From assembly GCF_900113835.1 (NCBI RefSeq), contig NZ_FOQV01000008.1, positions 124,001 to 188,000 of the forward strand: a stretch of 64,000 nucleotides of DNA, written 5' to 3'. The notes beneath the pieces were generated by a model. It saw nothing but the letters and a program-made list of their open reading frames with translations. It was not told the origin of the DNA and did not search any database. The translations under genes and the position numbers were made by a program. This DNA is from Allobosea sp. OK403 (GTDB taxonomy: Bacteria; Pseudomonadota; Alphaproteobacteria; Rhizobiales; Beijerinckiaceae). Positions 26,533 through 35,558 of this stretch are shown here, piece after piece. How positions within the stretch are numbered: position 1 is the first letter of the stretch; each line of letters begins with the position of its first letter.

Positions 26533-27756
26533 ATGCTCGTCTTCAAACCGCTCGCAGAGCGCCGCATCGCCTTGCTGTGGGGTAGCCAATTGTTCTCCGC
26601 AACCGGCGCCGAGTTCTACATGGTCGCGGTGGTGTGGATCGCGACCTCGCTGATCGGGCGCGATGCCGGCTATATTTCGGCACTGCAAGCGGGAGCGCTG
26701 CTCGCAGGCAGCCTGTTCGGCGGCGTCCTGACCGATCGCTGGCGCTTCAAGACGACGATGATCGCAACCAGCCTCATCCGGGCGCTGCTTCTTGTCGTCC
26801 TGTCCGTGGCTGGCATGCTCGGCCTGATGAGCCTGCCGCTGCTTGCGATCGTTGCCGGGCTCGTGGCGCTGGCGACCTCGGCCTATGATCCGGCACTGCA
26901 GGGCACGCTTCCGGTGCTGGCGCCCGAGCCTCGCTTGCGCCACGCGGTCAACGGTCTGTTTGATGCGACGCGGCGCATGGCGCGCATCCTCGGCCCGAGC
27001 CTGATCGCGCTGGTCAACGGCATCGTGCCGATCGGGCAGTTCTTCTCGATCACGGCGGCGGGCTTCCTGCTCTCGGCGATCGGCGTCGGGCGTGGCCTGA
27101 AAGGCGTCGAGATTCCGCCGACCTCGAGCGGACGAGGTTTTGCCGCGGTGAGGGACGCGCTGTCGGGTGGCCTGCGCGCGATGCGCGGGCATGCCGTCAT
27201 GCGGTACGGCCTGATCGCCGATCTCGTCGGCAATATCGCCTGGTCGATGGGTTTCCTGCTCGGCATGGCCTTGTATCTGCGCGCGACGAGCACCGACCCG
27301 CTCACGGATTACAGCCTGATGATGACCGCCTATGGGCTGGGAAATCTCGGCGCGAACCTCGTCCTGGTGAGCCTGCGGCCGCAGCGTCCCGCGCTATGGC
27401 TCGTTGGCTCGAAATTGATCTTCGGCGCCGGCGTCATGCTGCTGCCCTTCGCGCCCGACCGCGCCTGGCTGATGGCCTTCGCCGCCTTTGCCGCCATCAA
27501 CGGACCGCTCGAAAATCTCGCGCTGCTTCACATCATGCAGCATGATTTTCCGCCGCAGCGCCTCTCACAGGTCTACCGCCTGCAGATGTGTGCGGTCTTC
27601 GCCGGCTCGCTGATCGGCTATCTCGCGGCGCCCGCCCTGTTCGGCCAGTTCGGGGTCGGCGTGATGATCACGGCGACGGGCGCTGCAACCTTCGTCATGG
27701 GCGTCATTGGCCTGGCGCTCTTCGCGTGGCGCGGACCGGCCTCACCCGCAGAATGA
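26533..27756 (+). CDS. MFS transporter
   Basis: The 407-residue inner-membrane protein has about twelve hydrophobic segments. The loop between helices 2 and 3, GGVLTDRWRFKTTMIATSLIRA, is the MFS signature (G-x3-D-R-x-R/K). It resembles the exporter-type MFS/enterobactin-exporter-like group that handles drugs or siderophores; the substrate cannot be told. The start at 26533 (MLVFKPLAERR) is chosen because the upstream in-frame leader has no transporter character. It is divergent from hemC and followed at once by a fliP fragment. Confidence 0.85.
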   Translation: MLVFKPLAERRIALLWGSQLFSATGAEFYMVAVVWIATSLIGRDAGYISALQAGALLAGSLFGGVLTDRWRFKTTMIATSLIRALLLVVLSVAGMLGLMSLPLLAIVAGLVALATSAYDPALQGTLPVLAPEPRLRHAVNGLFDATRRMARILGPSLIALVNGIVPIGQFFSITAAGFLLSAIGVGRGLKGVEIPPTSSGRGFAAVRDALSGGLRAMRGHAVMRYGLIADLVGNIAWSMGFLLGMALYLRATSTDPLTDYSLMMTAYGLGNLGANLVLVSLRPQRPALWLVGSKLIFGAGVMLLPFAPDRAWLMAFAAFAAINGPLENLALLHIMQHDFPPQRLSQVYRLQMCAVFAGSLIGYLAAPALFGQFGVGVMITATGAATFVMGVIGLALFAWRGPASPAE

Positions 27757-27776
27757 CTTCGCCTTGTCGGTCCATT

Positions 27777-28098
27777 GACCGAAGCCGGTCGCGACGATGC
27801 GCCTCTTTGCCGATATCGCGCCGCCAGCATCCGGCCGGCCGACCCGACACAGAGCGTCGATCTGCGGATCCTGATCCCGTCCTTCATGATTTCGGAATTG
27901 CGGCGCGCCTTCGAGATCGGCTTCCTGATCGCCCAGCCATTCCTCGTCACCGACATGATCGTCGCGACGGTGGTGATGTCGATGGGCATGATGATGCTGC
28001 CGCCGACCGTGATCTCGCTGCCTCTGCAGGTGATCTTCTTCCGCCTGATCGACGGCTGGAATCTGCTGATAGGCGGCTTGGTCAGATCCTTTTCCTAG
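27777..28098 (+). pseudogene. fliP: fliP remnant (flagellar export-gate protein, C-terminal half)
   Basis: The frame reads VDLRILIPSFMISELRRAFEIGF, then the membrane helices and MSMGMMMLPPTVISLPLQVIFF, ending DGWNLLIGGLVRSFS. This is the characteristic C-terminal half of FliP. The N-terminal half and signal peptide are missing. Just upstream, TMRLFADIAPP in the +1 frame looks like the preceding FliP segment, so there is also a frameshift near 27840. No other flagellar structural genes are in the window. Non-functional. Confidence 0.8.
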
Positions 28099-28187
28099 AT
28101 GGTCTGGGGGGCGAGTTGTTCCGTTTGGGCTGTCCAAATCAGATGACCGGCGCTTCATCGAAGCGCGGTTGTTCTGGAGTGAGGTGA

Positions 28188-28548
28188 ATGAAGATCCTGG
28201 CCATCGACGACACCAAGACGCTGCTCAGCTTGCTTTGCCTGACATTGCGCAATGCCGGCCATGACGTGGCCGCGGCGGAGAACGGCGAGGAGGGCCTGGC
28301 GACCTCTGACAAGTTCAAGCCGGATCTGGTGATCACCGACCTCAACATGCCTTTGATGGACGGCATCGAGTTCACCCGCGCCTGCCGGGCGAGGCCCGAG
28401 GGGGGAGAACATTCCGATCATCATGCTGACCACCGAGAATGGCGCCGAGATCAAGGCGGAAGGCCGCCGTGCCGGCGCCAGCGCCTGGATGGTCAAACCT
28501 TTCGAACCCTCGACGCTGCTGGGCCTCGTCGCCCGCTATCAGGGCTGA
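28188..28548 (+). pseudogene. cheY: cheY-like response regulator with a single-base frameshift
   Basis: The first ~70 residues are a regular CheY receiver: KILAIDDTKT, phospho-acceptor Asp51 in LVITDLNMPLMDGIEF. At a run of six G (28400-28407) the frame is lost. Removing one G restores NIPIIMLTTENGAEIKAEG and the conserved Lys in MVKPFEPSTL, ending at TGA 28546-28548, a normal length of about 120 residues. The uncorrected frame runs to 28625 with unlike sequence. It is a recent pseudogene or a sequencing error in a homopolymer. It follows the fliP remnant. Confidence 0.8.
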
Positions 28549-28597
28549 GGGCGCGAATAGCGGCGTCTATGGTGGGGCTTGCGTCGGCCGCTGCCCG

Positions 28598-28777
28598 TCA
28601 AAGCCAGTCGGACCAGCAGTCCTGATGGCTCTCCCAGCGCTCGACCGCTTCCAGCAGGGCGAGGAGCTCGGCCTCCTCGCGCGAGCCCGCCGCGGCATGC
28701 GCGATCTCGTCGATCCGTTGTGTCGCGCGTTCGTGGTCGTCTTCGGTGTGAATGCGCACGCGTTGCTGCAAGGTCAT
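28598..28777 (-). CDS. Short HigA-like N-terminal domain protein, probably a fragment
   Basis: The 59-residue protein contains RIHTEDDHERATQRIDEI and SREEAELLALLEAVERWE, which follow the helical N-terminal segment of HigA-type antitoxins. The DNA-binding HTH that normally follows is missing. GGAG lies six bases before the ATG. It may be a truncated antitoxin or a stand-alone small protein of that domain. It neighbours a recombinase fragment in a region of decayed genes; no toxin gene is seen. Confidence 0.5.
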   Translation of the reverse strand: MTLQQRVRIHTEDDHERATQRIDEIAHAAAGSREEAELLALLEAVERWESHQDCWSDWL

Positions 28778-28825
28778 CGGCAACTCCACTGATCGCGGGC
28801 TCATAGCCTGCGTTCGATGTCAGTT

Positions 28826-29143
28826 TCACGAAGACGACACGGTGCAAAAAGGATGCCGGCGGCGAATTTTCGCTTCTATAGGCCCGGCACGGTGCAGCGT
28901 GCGGGCGCCGAAATCCACGTGTCCATTGACCAGTGCTTTGTCCCAGCCGAGCCCGAGCATCGCCGCGCTGCGGGTGCCGGTCGCGAAACCAATCTCGGCG
29001 AAGCGCTCCAGGCGCGGCAAGCTTTCGCCCGAGGGCTGCCAAATGGCGGCGCTGGACTCCGGATCGCTAGCGACCCAGCGCTCGCCCGGGATGGTGCGCA
29101 GGAGGTGAGCATACTCAGCCTCCGTGAACCAGCCGGGGTGCAA
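28826..29143 (-). pseudogene. Tyrosine recombinase (phage-type integrase) fragment
   Basis: The frame reads HPGWFTEAEYAHLLRTIP and then RLERFAEIGFATGTRSAAMLGLGWDK. The latter is the helix containing the first catalytic Arg (ATGTR) of tyrosine recombinases, followed by VDFGARTLHRAGPIEAKIRRR, which resembles the beta-strand region of Bradyrhizobium-type integrases. It stops there: the HxxR and Tyr boxes and the N-terminal arm are absent, and the start is only a TTG. A relic of a past mobile element. Confidence 0.55.
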
Positions 29144-29376
29144 CTGGCTTGTGATTAAGCCGGCCGAAGGAGTGCGTTAGACAGCCACAAAATTTGGATC
29201 GTAACAGTGCGGCGCATGGTTCGGTCAGGTTCGTAGATCTCTAACCATGATGCGCGCATGATCTACTATGATCTCGACAATGACCGGCCGTGGCGCAAAT
29301 CAGAAGTCATCGTCGTGATATCCATACGTACTGGCATGGTTCCATTGGTAGCCGCCGCCGCAGAAGGACCAGCCTG

Positions 29377-31074
29377 GTGACAGACGAAAAGGCGGGAATG
29401 GAGCGTGTGACTAGACTGGAAGAGCGGCGCGGGACATCGACCCTTTCAACAACTCTGATCGCAGCCTTCGCGCTCGCTGCGGTGGTTGCGCTGATTCTGC
29501 CTCTCAACCTACCCATCGGCCCGTATAACTGGGACACCCTTGTCTATTACGATGCGATAAACCGCATTCGCGCCGGCCAAACGCCGAATGTCGACTTCTT
29601 CGCGCCGGTCGGACCGCTGGGTTATTATCTCGCGACATTGCTGGATAGCGTGTTCCCCCGCGCCCAGCCCATGCTGCTGGTCAATTGGGCGCTTCTGCCG
29701 GTGCTGCTGCCATCGATGGCCATGCTCACGGGCCATGTCGCTGCCTACTCTCGCGGCCAGGCGCTCGCGCTACTGCTGCCCTTTCTGCTGCTTGCGTCGC
29801 TGCCGATCAATCTCCAGGCAATCTATCCCATTTCGGGCTTCGACGGTTACGGGCATTACAACCGCCACGTCGCCTTGCTGCTCTACACGCTGGTCGCGAC
29901 GCTGATCTTCTCGCGAGACCGGCGGCTTCTCGTGGGGCTCGTGGCGCTGTTGATGCTGACATTGTTCCTGGTGAAGATCACCGGGGCTGTGAGTGGCGTG
30001 CTGCTGGTCGGCTATGCTGTGCTCGTGGGCCGTTTGCGCGTCATGGATGCCGTGCTGGCGGCAGCGCTGGTCCTCGTGCCGCTAGGCGCGCTCGATCTGA
30101 CCACGGGCATGGTCGGGGCGTATATCGACGACATCCTGACGCTGCTTCGCCTCAACGGCGGGTCGCTGTCGAGCCGCTTCCTCATGGTGGCCTCGCTCAA
30201 CCTGGATGTGATCGCGCCCTGCGTCCTGCTTCTGGGCACATTGGCGCTGGCCGGTTGGCGTGAGCGCGCCGACCTGTCCTGGGTCCGCATGCGATCGCTG
30301 GGGGCTTCTCCACCCGGTTGGCTGGCAGCCGTTTTGATCGCGGAGATTCTGTTCGAGACGCAGAATACTGGCTCACTGGAATTCATCGGGCTCTGGCCGG
30401 TCATCCTGCTTGTGCTGGTCGATTGGCAGGCACGGCGGGATTGGCTAGGCCTTCTCGTGCTGGTGCTGTGCCTGGCTGTGGTGCTGCCGGCCGTATCCGC
30501 CTTCACCCAGCGTAGCGCCAGGGCGGTGCTCGCCACCCCATTCTATCATACGCTCGACCTCGCCGATCTCGGCACGTTCGGACAGGTCAACGTCAAAGCC
30601 GAGATCGCCGAGCGTGCGCCGATCATGCTGGAGCACTACGCCACATACCAGGAGAGCTATCGCGATCTCACCACGCGCGGGCAGATGCCGTCCTACATCC
30701 TGTACTCGGAAACTGATTATCAGGCGACGTGGCTCCTCGAGTTGCAGCAGGGGCTGGTCGCGATCCGTGCCTGGGAAGCGACAGCGGGACGTCGGCTGAA
30801 CGGCGTGTTCACGCTGGATTTCGTGGATCCGTTCAACCGGCTGCTCGGGCGCGAGCCGGCGCGCCATGTCCCGATCGGCGTGGATCCGGCGCGTACGAAT
30901 CCCCCGCTGACAGAGCAGACGCTCGCGGCGCTGGAGGGCATCGATGCGATCCTCCAACCCAAATGTCCGTTGACGGTCAACCGAACGACGATCGCAACGC
31001 ATTTCGCTCGCGCCTTGCAGGGCCGCAGGCGCGTCGCGCTCTCGAGCTGCTGGGACATGTACCTGAAGGACTGA
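29377..31074 (+). CDS. Multi-pass membrane protein of the exopolysaccharide region
   Basis: The 565-residue protein has about ten to twelve hydrophobic segments (residues ~25-400) and a ~160-residue C-terminal soluble part. The first loop YNWDTLVYYDAINRIRAGQTPNVDFFAPVGPLGYY, with acidic residues after the first helix, recalls GT-C-type glycosyltransferases that use lipid-linked sugars. No family can be named with confidence. GTG at 29377 has AAGGA eight bases upstream; an in-frame ATG at 29398 is the alternative. It stands at the edge of the polysaccharide genes, convergent with the GH2 gene. Confidence 0.7.
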   Translation: MTDEKAGMERVTRLEERRGTSTLSTTLIAAFALAAVVALILPLNLPIGPYNWDTLVYYDAINRIRAGQTPNVDFFAPVGPLGYYLATLLDSVFPRAQPMLLVNWALLPVLLPSMAMLTGHVAAYSRGQALALLLPFLLLASLPINLQAIYPISGFDGYGHYNRHVALLLYTLVATLIFSRDRRLLVGLVALLMLTLFLVKITGAVSGVLLVGYAVLVGRLRVMDAVLAAALVLVPLGALDLTTGMVGAYIDDILTLLRLNGGSLSSRFLMVASLNLDVIAPCVLLLGTLALAGWRERADLSWVRMRSLGASPPGWLAAVLIAEILFETQNTGSLEFIGLWPVILLVLVDWQARRDWLGLLVLVLCLAVVLPAVSAFTQRSARAVLATPFYHTLDLADLGTFGQVNVKAEIAERAPIMLEHYATYQESYRDLTTRGQMPSYILYSETDYQATWLLELQQGLVAIRAWEATAGRRLNGVFTLDFVDPFNRLLGREPARHVPIGVDPARTNPPLTEQTLAALEGIDAILQPKCPLTVNRTTIATHFARALQGRRRVALSSCWDMYLKD

Positions 31075-31106
31075 CGCGCGTTGCCGTCGGAAGCCGGGCG
31101 GCCGCT

Positions 31107-33602
31107 TCAGGCGCCGACGTCCGCAGGCGCATAGAGCACGCGGTCCACGGCGTTCACAGCGCGTATCTCGCCCAGCGGCGCGGCCAGTGAATCTGCACGC
31201 GGCCGCAACGGAATTCGCCTGGTGTTTCCCGGCGCGAGATGAAACCAGTTATGCGCCGGCCGCCAGCCCTCGCTGATGATGTGGACGGACTGCGCCAGAC
31301 GCCGACAGGAGAGGTCGAGAGCCCACCCGTCCCCGTCGCGTTCGAGTTTGGCGTGCAGACCAACATCGTGGCGCGCATGCCCGCGCCCGAGAGGAAAATG
31401 GAACGCGTCTGCCAGCACAGGACCGGCCTGGGCCGCTCGCAGCACGACGGAGGTCGCGTCATGGCCGGGCGGGCCGAAGCGATAGGCATAGGAGATGTCG
31501 AAGAAACGGCCCAGCAGATCGAAGGCGGAGAAGGACGTGCTTCCATATGCTTCGAGCGCGATCGTCCGAGACGCGTTCGCCACCGCCACCGCACCATCGC
31601 GCCAGCATGTCAGTTCGAGATGAGCTGTGAGCGGCACCGGGCGCTCGTTGATGAGATGGATCATCAGTCCATTGACGCCCTCATCGGTCATCATGACCTG
31701 TACCGGCCGGAAGGCGCGAGCGAGCCCATGCCATGCCGCCTTCGGCTCGCCATCGCTGGCGATGACACCCCAGCCCGCGCCGGGCACCAGATCTTGCAGC
31801 AGCCAGACCAGGGCGCCGCATGTCGGTGATCCGGGCCGACGCCATTCTGCGAAGGTCTCCTCCATCACCTCCGCGGAGGTAGCGCGAGAGAGCGCGAGAT
31901 AGTGCTGGGGGTCCTCCCGTCGCAGCCGTGCCGGGTCGAGCCCGTAGAGCAGACCGAGATAGTGGTCCCGCACATCCTCGAAATCCCAGGATGCGCCGAG
32001 ATCGCGCGGCACGCCGCGTTTCCAGTCCGGATGATGCGTCAGCGCCGGCGGGTGGCCAGAGGCCAGCGAGATCTCTTCGGGAACATTGGCGAAAGCGAGG
32101 CTTTCCGCTGCGAACCGAACAGTGGCGCGGCGGGCATCGTCGAGGCCGCGCTGATAGGCGCCCACGCCGTAATAATGCGCCACGCCCTTGTCGGCGACGA
32201 AGGGCAAGGGGCCGCCCGAAGGCGAATTCGGCACATAGGCGATATTGGGCCGCAGCCGTGACACGACCTCGGGAAGGATACGGTCGAAGACCGGGCCGGA
32301 CCAAGCAGCAGGCGGCGCGCCCAGCATCGCCGCCTGCTGGAAGACCTCGCTGCCTCCGCAGAGAACGACAAGGCTCGGCGAGCCTTGCGTCCTGTCGAGC
32401 AGCGTTTCAGCTTCCGCCTGGATCGCGGCGCAGAACGCAGCGTCGCCTTGCGGATAGTCGAAATTGGCCAGCATCATCTCCTGCCAGACCATGATGCCGA
32501 GTTCGTCGCACAGTTCGAAGAACGCCTCGTCCTCATAGGTGGTGACGCCGGGGACGCGAATCATGTTCATGCCGGCGTCGCGGGCGAGACGCAGCCAGGG
32601 CTCATAGGCGGCCCGGCCGCAGGCGAGCGTGGCCAGATCGGCGCTGCTCCAGCAGGCGCCGCGGCAGAAGATGGGTACGTCGTTGACGACAATGCCGAAA
32701 CCCTCACCGTCGGCGCCGCGGTCGACGGCAAGCGAGCGAAAGCCGATGCGACCGAGGTCGATGGTTTCGCCGCTGATCAGGAGTGTCAGTCCGTGCAGGG
32801 CGGGGGTGCCATGGGTGTGCGGAAACCAGGGCGCGACGCCCGGCAGGCTGAGCGTACCCGACAGCGTGCCGGGCGCGGCAATATCCAACGCGGCTTCTCG
32901 TCCTGCGCACCGCATCAGGGCGCGGGGGGATATGCCCCTGGTATCATCCGACAGCGACACCGTGAGCGCGACCGTGCCGGCCTCGCCGTCATAGCGCGTG
33001 CGCAGATCGATGCCCGCGATAACGGGCACCGCATTGCCGATCTCGACCCGCTGCACCGGCCGAAACGGCCCGGTCGGCAGACCCGGAGGGCACCAGCCCG
33101 GCATCGAGCCCAATGCGGTGGTGCGGAACCAGCGCAGCCCGTTGGGCTGGATCATCGCCGGGCGCCAGCGCGAGCGACGCGGCGCGGAGGCGAGCCTCGG
33201 CGCCAACGCACGGAAGCAGAGCGCAATCTCCGCCCCTGCGGGCAGATTGACGGCCAGAGCGAGCGGCTGGAACATCGAGCGGCTCTCGGCGGCCAACGTT
33301 CCGTCGATCCAGATCTCGGTCCAGCTCGCAAGCCCCTCGAAGCGCAGGACACCGCTCAACGCCCGGTCGAGCCGGGTCCTGTACCAGTGGTCCTGCCGGC
33401 CGATAGCCTCGGCCGTGTCGTCCGCCAGTCGCCCGAGCGCGCGCAAGGTGCCGGCGACCGTGCCGGGGACAGCCGCCTCCAGCCAGGCGCTATCGTGCGG
33501 CAGCTCAGCCGGGGCCGCGACGGCGTCGGCCGCCGTCGCAAGCCAGCCCCAGTTCCCGATCGCCTCGACGTTTTCGCCAGTGCGCGCGACGATGCGGGCC
33601 AT
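31107..33602 (-). CDS. Glycoside hydrolase family 2, beta-mannosidase-like
   Basis: The 831-residue protein has no signal peptide, so it acts in the cytosol. The GH2 order is visible: sugar-binding jelly roll (ASWTEIWIDGTLAAES), immunoglobulin-like domain, then TIM barrel (GMNMIRVPGVTTYEDEAFFELCDELGIMVWQEM). The proposed acid/base is the Glu in LCGGSEV and the nucleophile the Glu in FAAESLAFANVPEE. The usual Asn before the acid/base Glu is Ser here, so activity or specificity may differ. It is the last gene of the carrier-protein operon, six bases after the DUF1839 gene. Confidence 0.85.
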   Translation of the reverse strand: MARIVARTGENVEAIGNWGWLATAADAVAAPAELPHDSAWLEAAVPGTVAGTLRALGRLADDTAEAIGRQDHWYRTRLDRALSGVLRFEGLASWTEIWIDGTLAAESRSMFQPLALAVNLPAGAEIALCFRALAPRLASAPRRSRWRPAMIQPNGLRWFRTTALGSMPGWCPPGLPTGPFRPVQRVEIGNAVPVIAGIDLRTRYDGEAGTVALTVSLSDDTRGISPRALMRCAGREAALDIAAPGTLSGTLSLPGVAPWFPHTHGTPALHGLTLLISGETIDLGRIGFRSLAVDRGADGEGFGIVVNDVPIFCRGACWSSADLATLACGRAAYEPWLRLARDAGMNMIRVPGVTTYEDEAFFELCDELGIMVWQEMMLANFDYPQGDAAFCAAIQAEAETLLDRTQGSPSLVVLCGGSEVFQQAAMLGAPPAAWSGPVFDRILPEVVSRLRPNIAYVPNSPSGGPLPFVADKGVAHYYGVGAYQRGLDDARRATVRFAAESLAFANVPEEISLASGHPPALTHHPDWKRGVPRDLGASWDFEDVRDHYLGLLYGLDPARLRREDPQHYLALSRATSAEVMEETFAEWRRPGSPTCGALVWLLQDLVPGAGWGVIASDGEPKAAWHGLARAFRPVQVMMTDEGVNGLMIHLINERPVPLTAHLELTCWRDGAVAVANASRTIALEAYGSTSFSAFDLLGRFFDISYAYRFGPPGHDATSVVLRAAQAGPVLADAFHFPLGRGHARHDVGLHAKLERDGDGWALDLSCRRLAQSVHIISEGWRPAHNWFHLAPGNTRRIPLRPRADSLAAPLGEIRAVNAVDRVLYAPADVGA

Positions 33603-33608
33603 CCGCGT

Positions 33609-34628
33609 TCAAGCCGGAAAGCGGCGGGCGAGCGTCTCGCTCACAATGTCGTGCTGCGTGGCAAGCTCGGCGAGGCTCGCGTCGAAACGCTCGAAGCGCT
33701 TCTGCTTCATGGCCCGCGCCAGATGGAACTGGGCGATCTTGGCGCTCTCGGCAATCCGAAGTGCGGCCTCTCGCGCATCGTCGAGCCCGTCCACGGTGGT
33801 GCAGAGCCAGCCGAGATGGGTCGCCAGCAGCTCGAAATTGGCGCCGAGCTGACGCAGCGTGTTGAAGGCGTAGTGATGGAAGACCTCGGTCGGCCGCTCC
33901 GCAAGAGCCTGCGCCTGCGCGGTCGCGACCGCGCGGAAGGCCGAGACCGGGTTGGTGTCCGGTCGCCTTGCGACGTGGCGTGCCAGCAGCCGCAGCGCGG
34001 TCGCGCGTAGCTCCGCGTCGCTCGGCAGATGCTCGGGCAGGCGCACCATCTCCGCATAGGGAAACAACGTATCGTCGCGCATCTGGCCCGGCAGCAGTCG
34101 CAGGAGGCCGTCGAAATCCTCGCCCAGGGCGCGGTGGAGCCCGTCATTGTGGAAGTAGTCGAGCTGGCGGCCGGCGCGGTCGAGCCGGTTGACGGCGATC
34201 GTCGTCTTGCCGTGGCTGGTGCGGTAGGAGATGCCCTGTGTATCGGGCATGTAGAAGGAATCGAGCTCGATCAGCACGAGGCGCCGCCGTGCGATCTGCT
34301 GTTCAAGATGGCCGACCAGATCGTCATACAGCGCAAGCTCTGCGACGCGCAGACCGTAGAGCGCCTCGAGATCATCCAGCGGCGGCTTGAAGAAGGTGAA
34401 TTGGTCGCCTTCGAAATCCTGCGCAACGGTGAAGCCGAAGGCGGCTGCGGGCTCGGTGCCCAGCCTGTGCAGGATTTCGATCCAGAGATCGGCATAGCAG
34501 TTCGTCTGCGGCCAGTGCCGATCGCCGGAATGCATCGCATGGCGGCGATAGGCGAGCGGGTCGCCCGACAGAAGCGGGGCCGCTCCTGCCGCTGCGACCG
34601 GACGCTCGATCGTCGCGTGGGCAGTCAT
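33609..34628 (-). CDS. DUF1839 family protein
   Basis: The 339-residue protein of unknown function has motifs WPQTNCYADLWIEILHRLG, FEGDQFTFFKPP, DSFYMPDTQGISYRT and LDYFHNDGLHRAL. An invariant-looking Cys-Tyr-Asp and a His-Asn-Asp-Gly cluster could be catalytic. I recall DUF1839 genes next to amino acid:carrier-protein ligases in rhizobia, and here it is five bases downstream of one. A role in moving the aminoacyl group from the carrier protein to an acceptor is a reasonable guess, not shown. The ATG at 34628 is preferred over 34739. Confidence 0.85.
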   Translation of the reverse strand: MTAHATIERPVAAAGAAPLLSGDPLAYRRHAMHSGDRHWPQTNCYADLWIEILHRLGTEPAAAFGFTVAQDFEGDQFTFFKPPLDDLEALYGLRVAELALYDDLVGHLEQQIARRRLVLIELDSFYMPDTQGISYRTSHGKTTIAVNRLDRAGRQLDYFHNDGLHRALGEDFDGLLRLLPGQMRDDTLFPYAEMVRLPEHLPSDAELRATALRLLARHVARRPDTNPVSAFRAVATAQAQALAERPTEVFHHYAFNTLRQLGANFELLATHLGWLCTTVDGLDDAREAALRIAESAKIAQFHLARAMKQKRFERFDASLAELATQHDIVSETLARRFPA

Positions 34629-34633
34629 GGCGC

Positions 34634-35554
34634 TTACGGCCAAAGCACGTCGCGCACGGCCGCCGGCCATGTCTGGACGTCGAAACCGTGATGCTTGAAG
34701 AGCGCCAGTGCGACGCGCTCCATGCCGAAGCCGACACAAGCCGTATGCGCGGTCTCTCCGTCTTCCGTCTTGATGCCCCAGGTCGTGCCGAAATGATCCT
34801 GATGATAGTTGAAAGACAAGCAGGCGGTGGGCTTCTCGACGCTCTCGATGGGGATCAGGAGTTCGAATTTCAGGCGCTGATCGCGTTGGTTGTTGGCGAG
34901 CATGCGTCCGGCGCGGCCGAAAAAGGGATCATTGGCGACATCGATATGCAGCGGCATGCCCAGTGAGGCCATCATCGCCTGGCCGCGCTCCAGCCAGGTC
35001 GCGCGAAATTCCGTGACCTGGTCGGGCGTGCCGAAGCGCACATATTCGCGCATCCGGAAGAGCTGCATGCGGGCCGGGTCCTTGGAGGGCTCGTGCCGGA
35101 AGCAGTAGGATTGCAGGTCAAACAGTGCGCCGCCCCTGCCGACCGGACCGCGCTTGGCCACGACGGGGTAGAGCACATAGCAGGCAGCCGGAGTCAGCAC
35201 GATGTCGGTGGACTTCTGACCCGCCGTCCAGTCGAGACCGTCGGAGACGTTGTGCAGCAACTCGGCATGGGCCCGCTCGTCGCCGTCGAAAGCATGGACT
35301 GTGCCTGCGAGCTGCGGGAAGCTTTTCAGATAGCCGCTGCGCTCGAAATGCTTGCGGTTCATCGCGGGCGGGAAGCGCGCGACCTCAGCGCCGTCCTGGC
35401 CGCCATACCGGGTGATCAGATCGTCAAAGCGAGCGACAACCTCCTCGAACAGACCGCTGCGTCCATAGAGACCGTCGACGCCGGTGTCGATCAGCAGGCC
35501 GCTCTCGATGAGTTCAGCAAGGAAACCCTGCTGTTGCTGGCAGTTCTGGCACAT
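34634..35554 (-). CDS. Amino acid:[carrier protein] ligase (class II synthetase-like)
   Basis: The 306-residue protein is a truncated seryl-tRNA-synthetase-like core without the tRNA-binding arm. Class II motif 2 is [24 protein letters not shown] and motif 3 is [15 protein letters not shown]. The three zinc ligands of this family are seen in [10 protein letters not shown] (Cys), MREYVR (Glu) and HTACVGF (Cys). Characterised homologues from Bradyrhizobium and Agrobacterium activate Gly or Ala with ATP and load it on the phosphopantetheine of a dedicated carrier protein, encoded here two genes upstream. Substrate specificity cannot be read from the sequence. Confidence 0.92.
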   Translation of the reverse strand: MCQNCQQQQGFLAELIESGLLIDTGVDGLYGRSGLFEEVVARFDDLITRYGGQDGAEVARFPPAMNRKHFERSGYLKSFPQLAGTVHAFDGDERAHAELLHNVSDGLDWTAGQKSTDIVLTPAACYVLYPVVAKRGPVGRGGALFDLQSYCFRHEPSKDPARMQLFRMREYVRFGTPDQVTEFRATWLERGQAMMASLGMPLHIDVANDPFFGRAGRMLANNQRDQRLKFELLIPIESVEKPTACLSFNYHQDHFGTTWGIKTEDGETAHTACVGFGMERVALALFKHHGFDVQTWPAAVRDVLWP

Positions 35555-35558
35555 GAGA

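Noticed and set aside
28400-28407. Programmed frameshifting in cheY
   Set aside because: A run of six G alone, without stimulatory structure or known precedent in CheY, is better explained by mutation or sequencing error.
32385-34010. A 541-codon plus-strand frame across the GH2 and DUF1839 genes
   Set aside because: Antisense to two well-supported genes and crossing their boundary; no credible start or domain.
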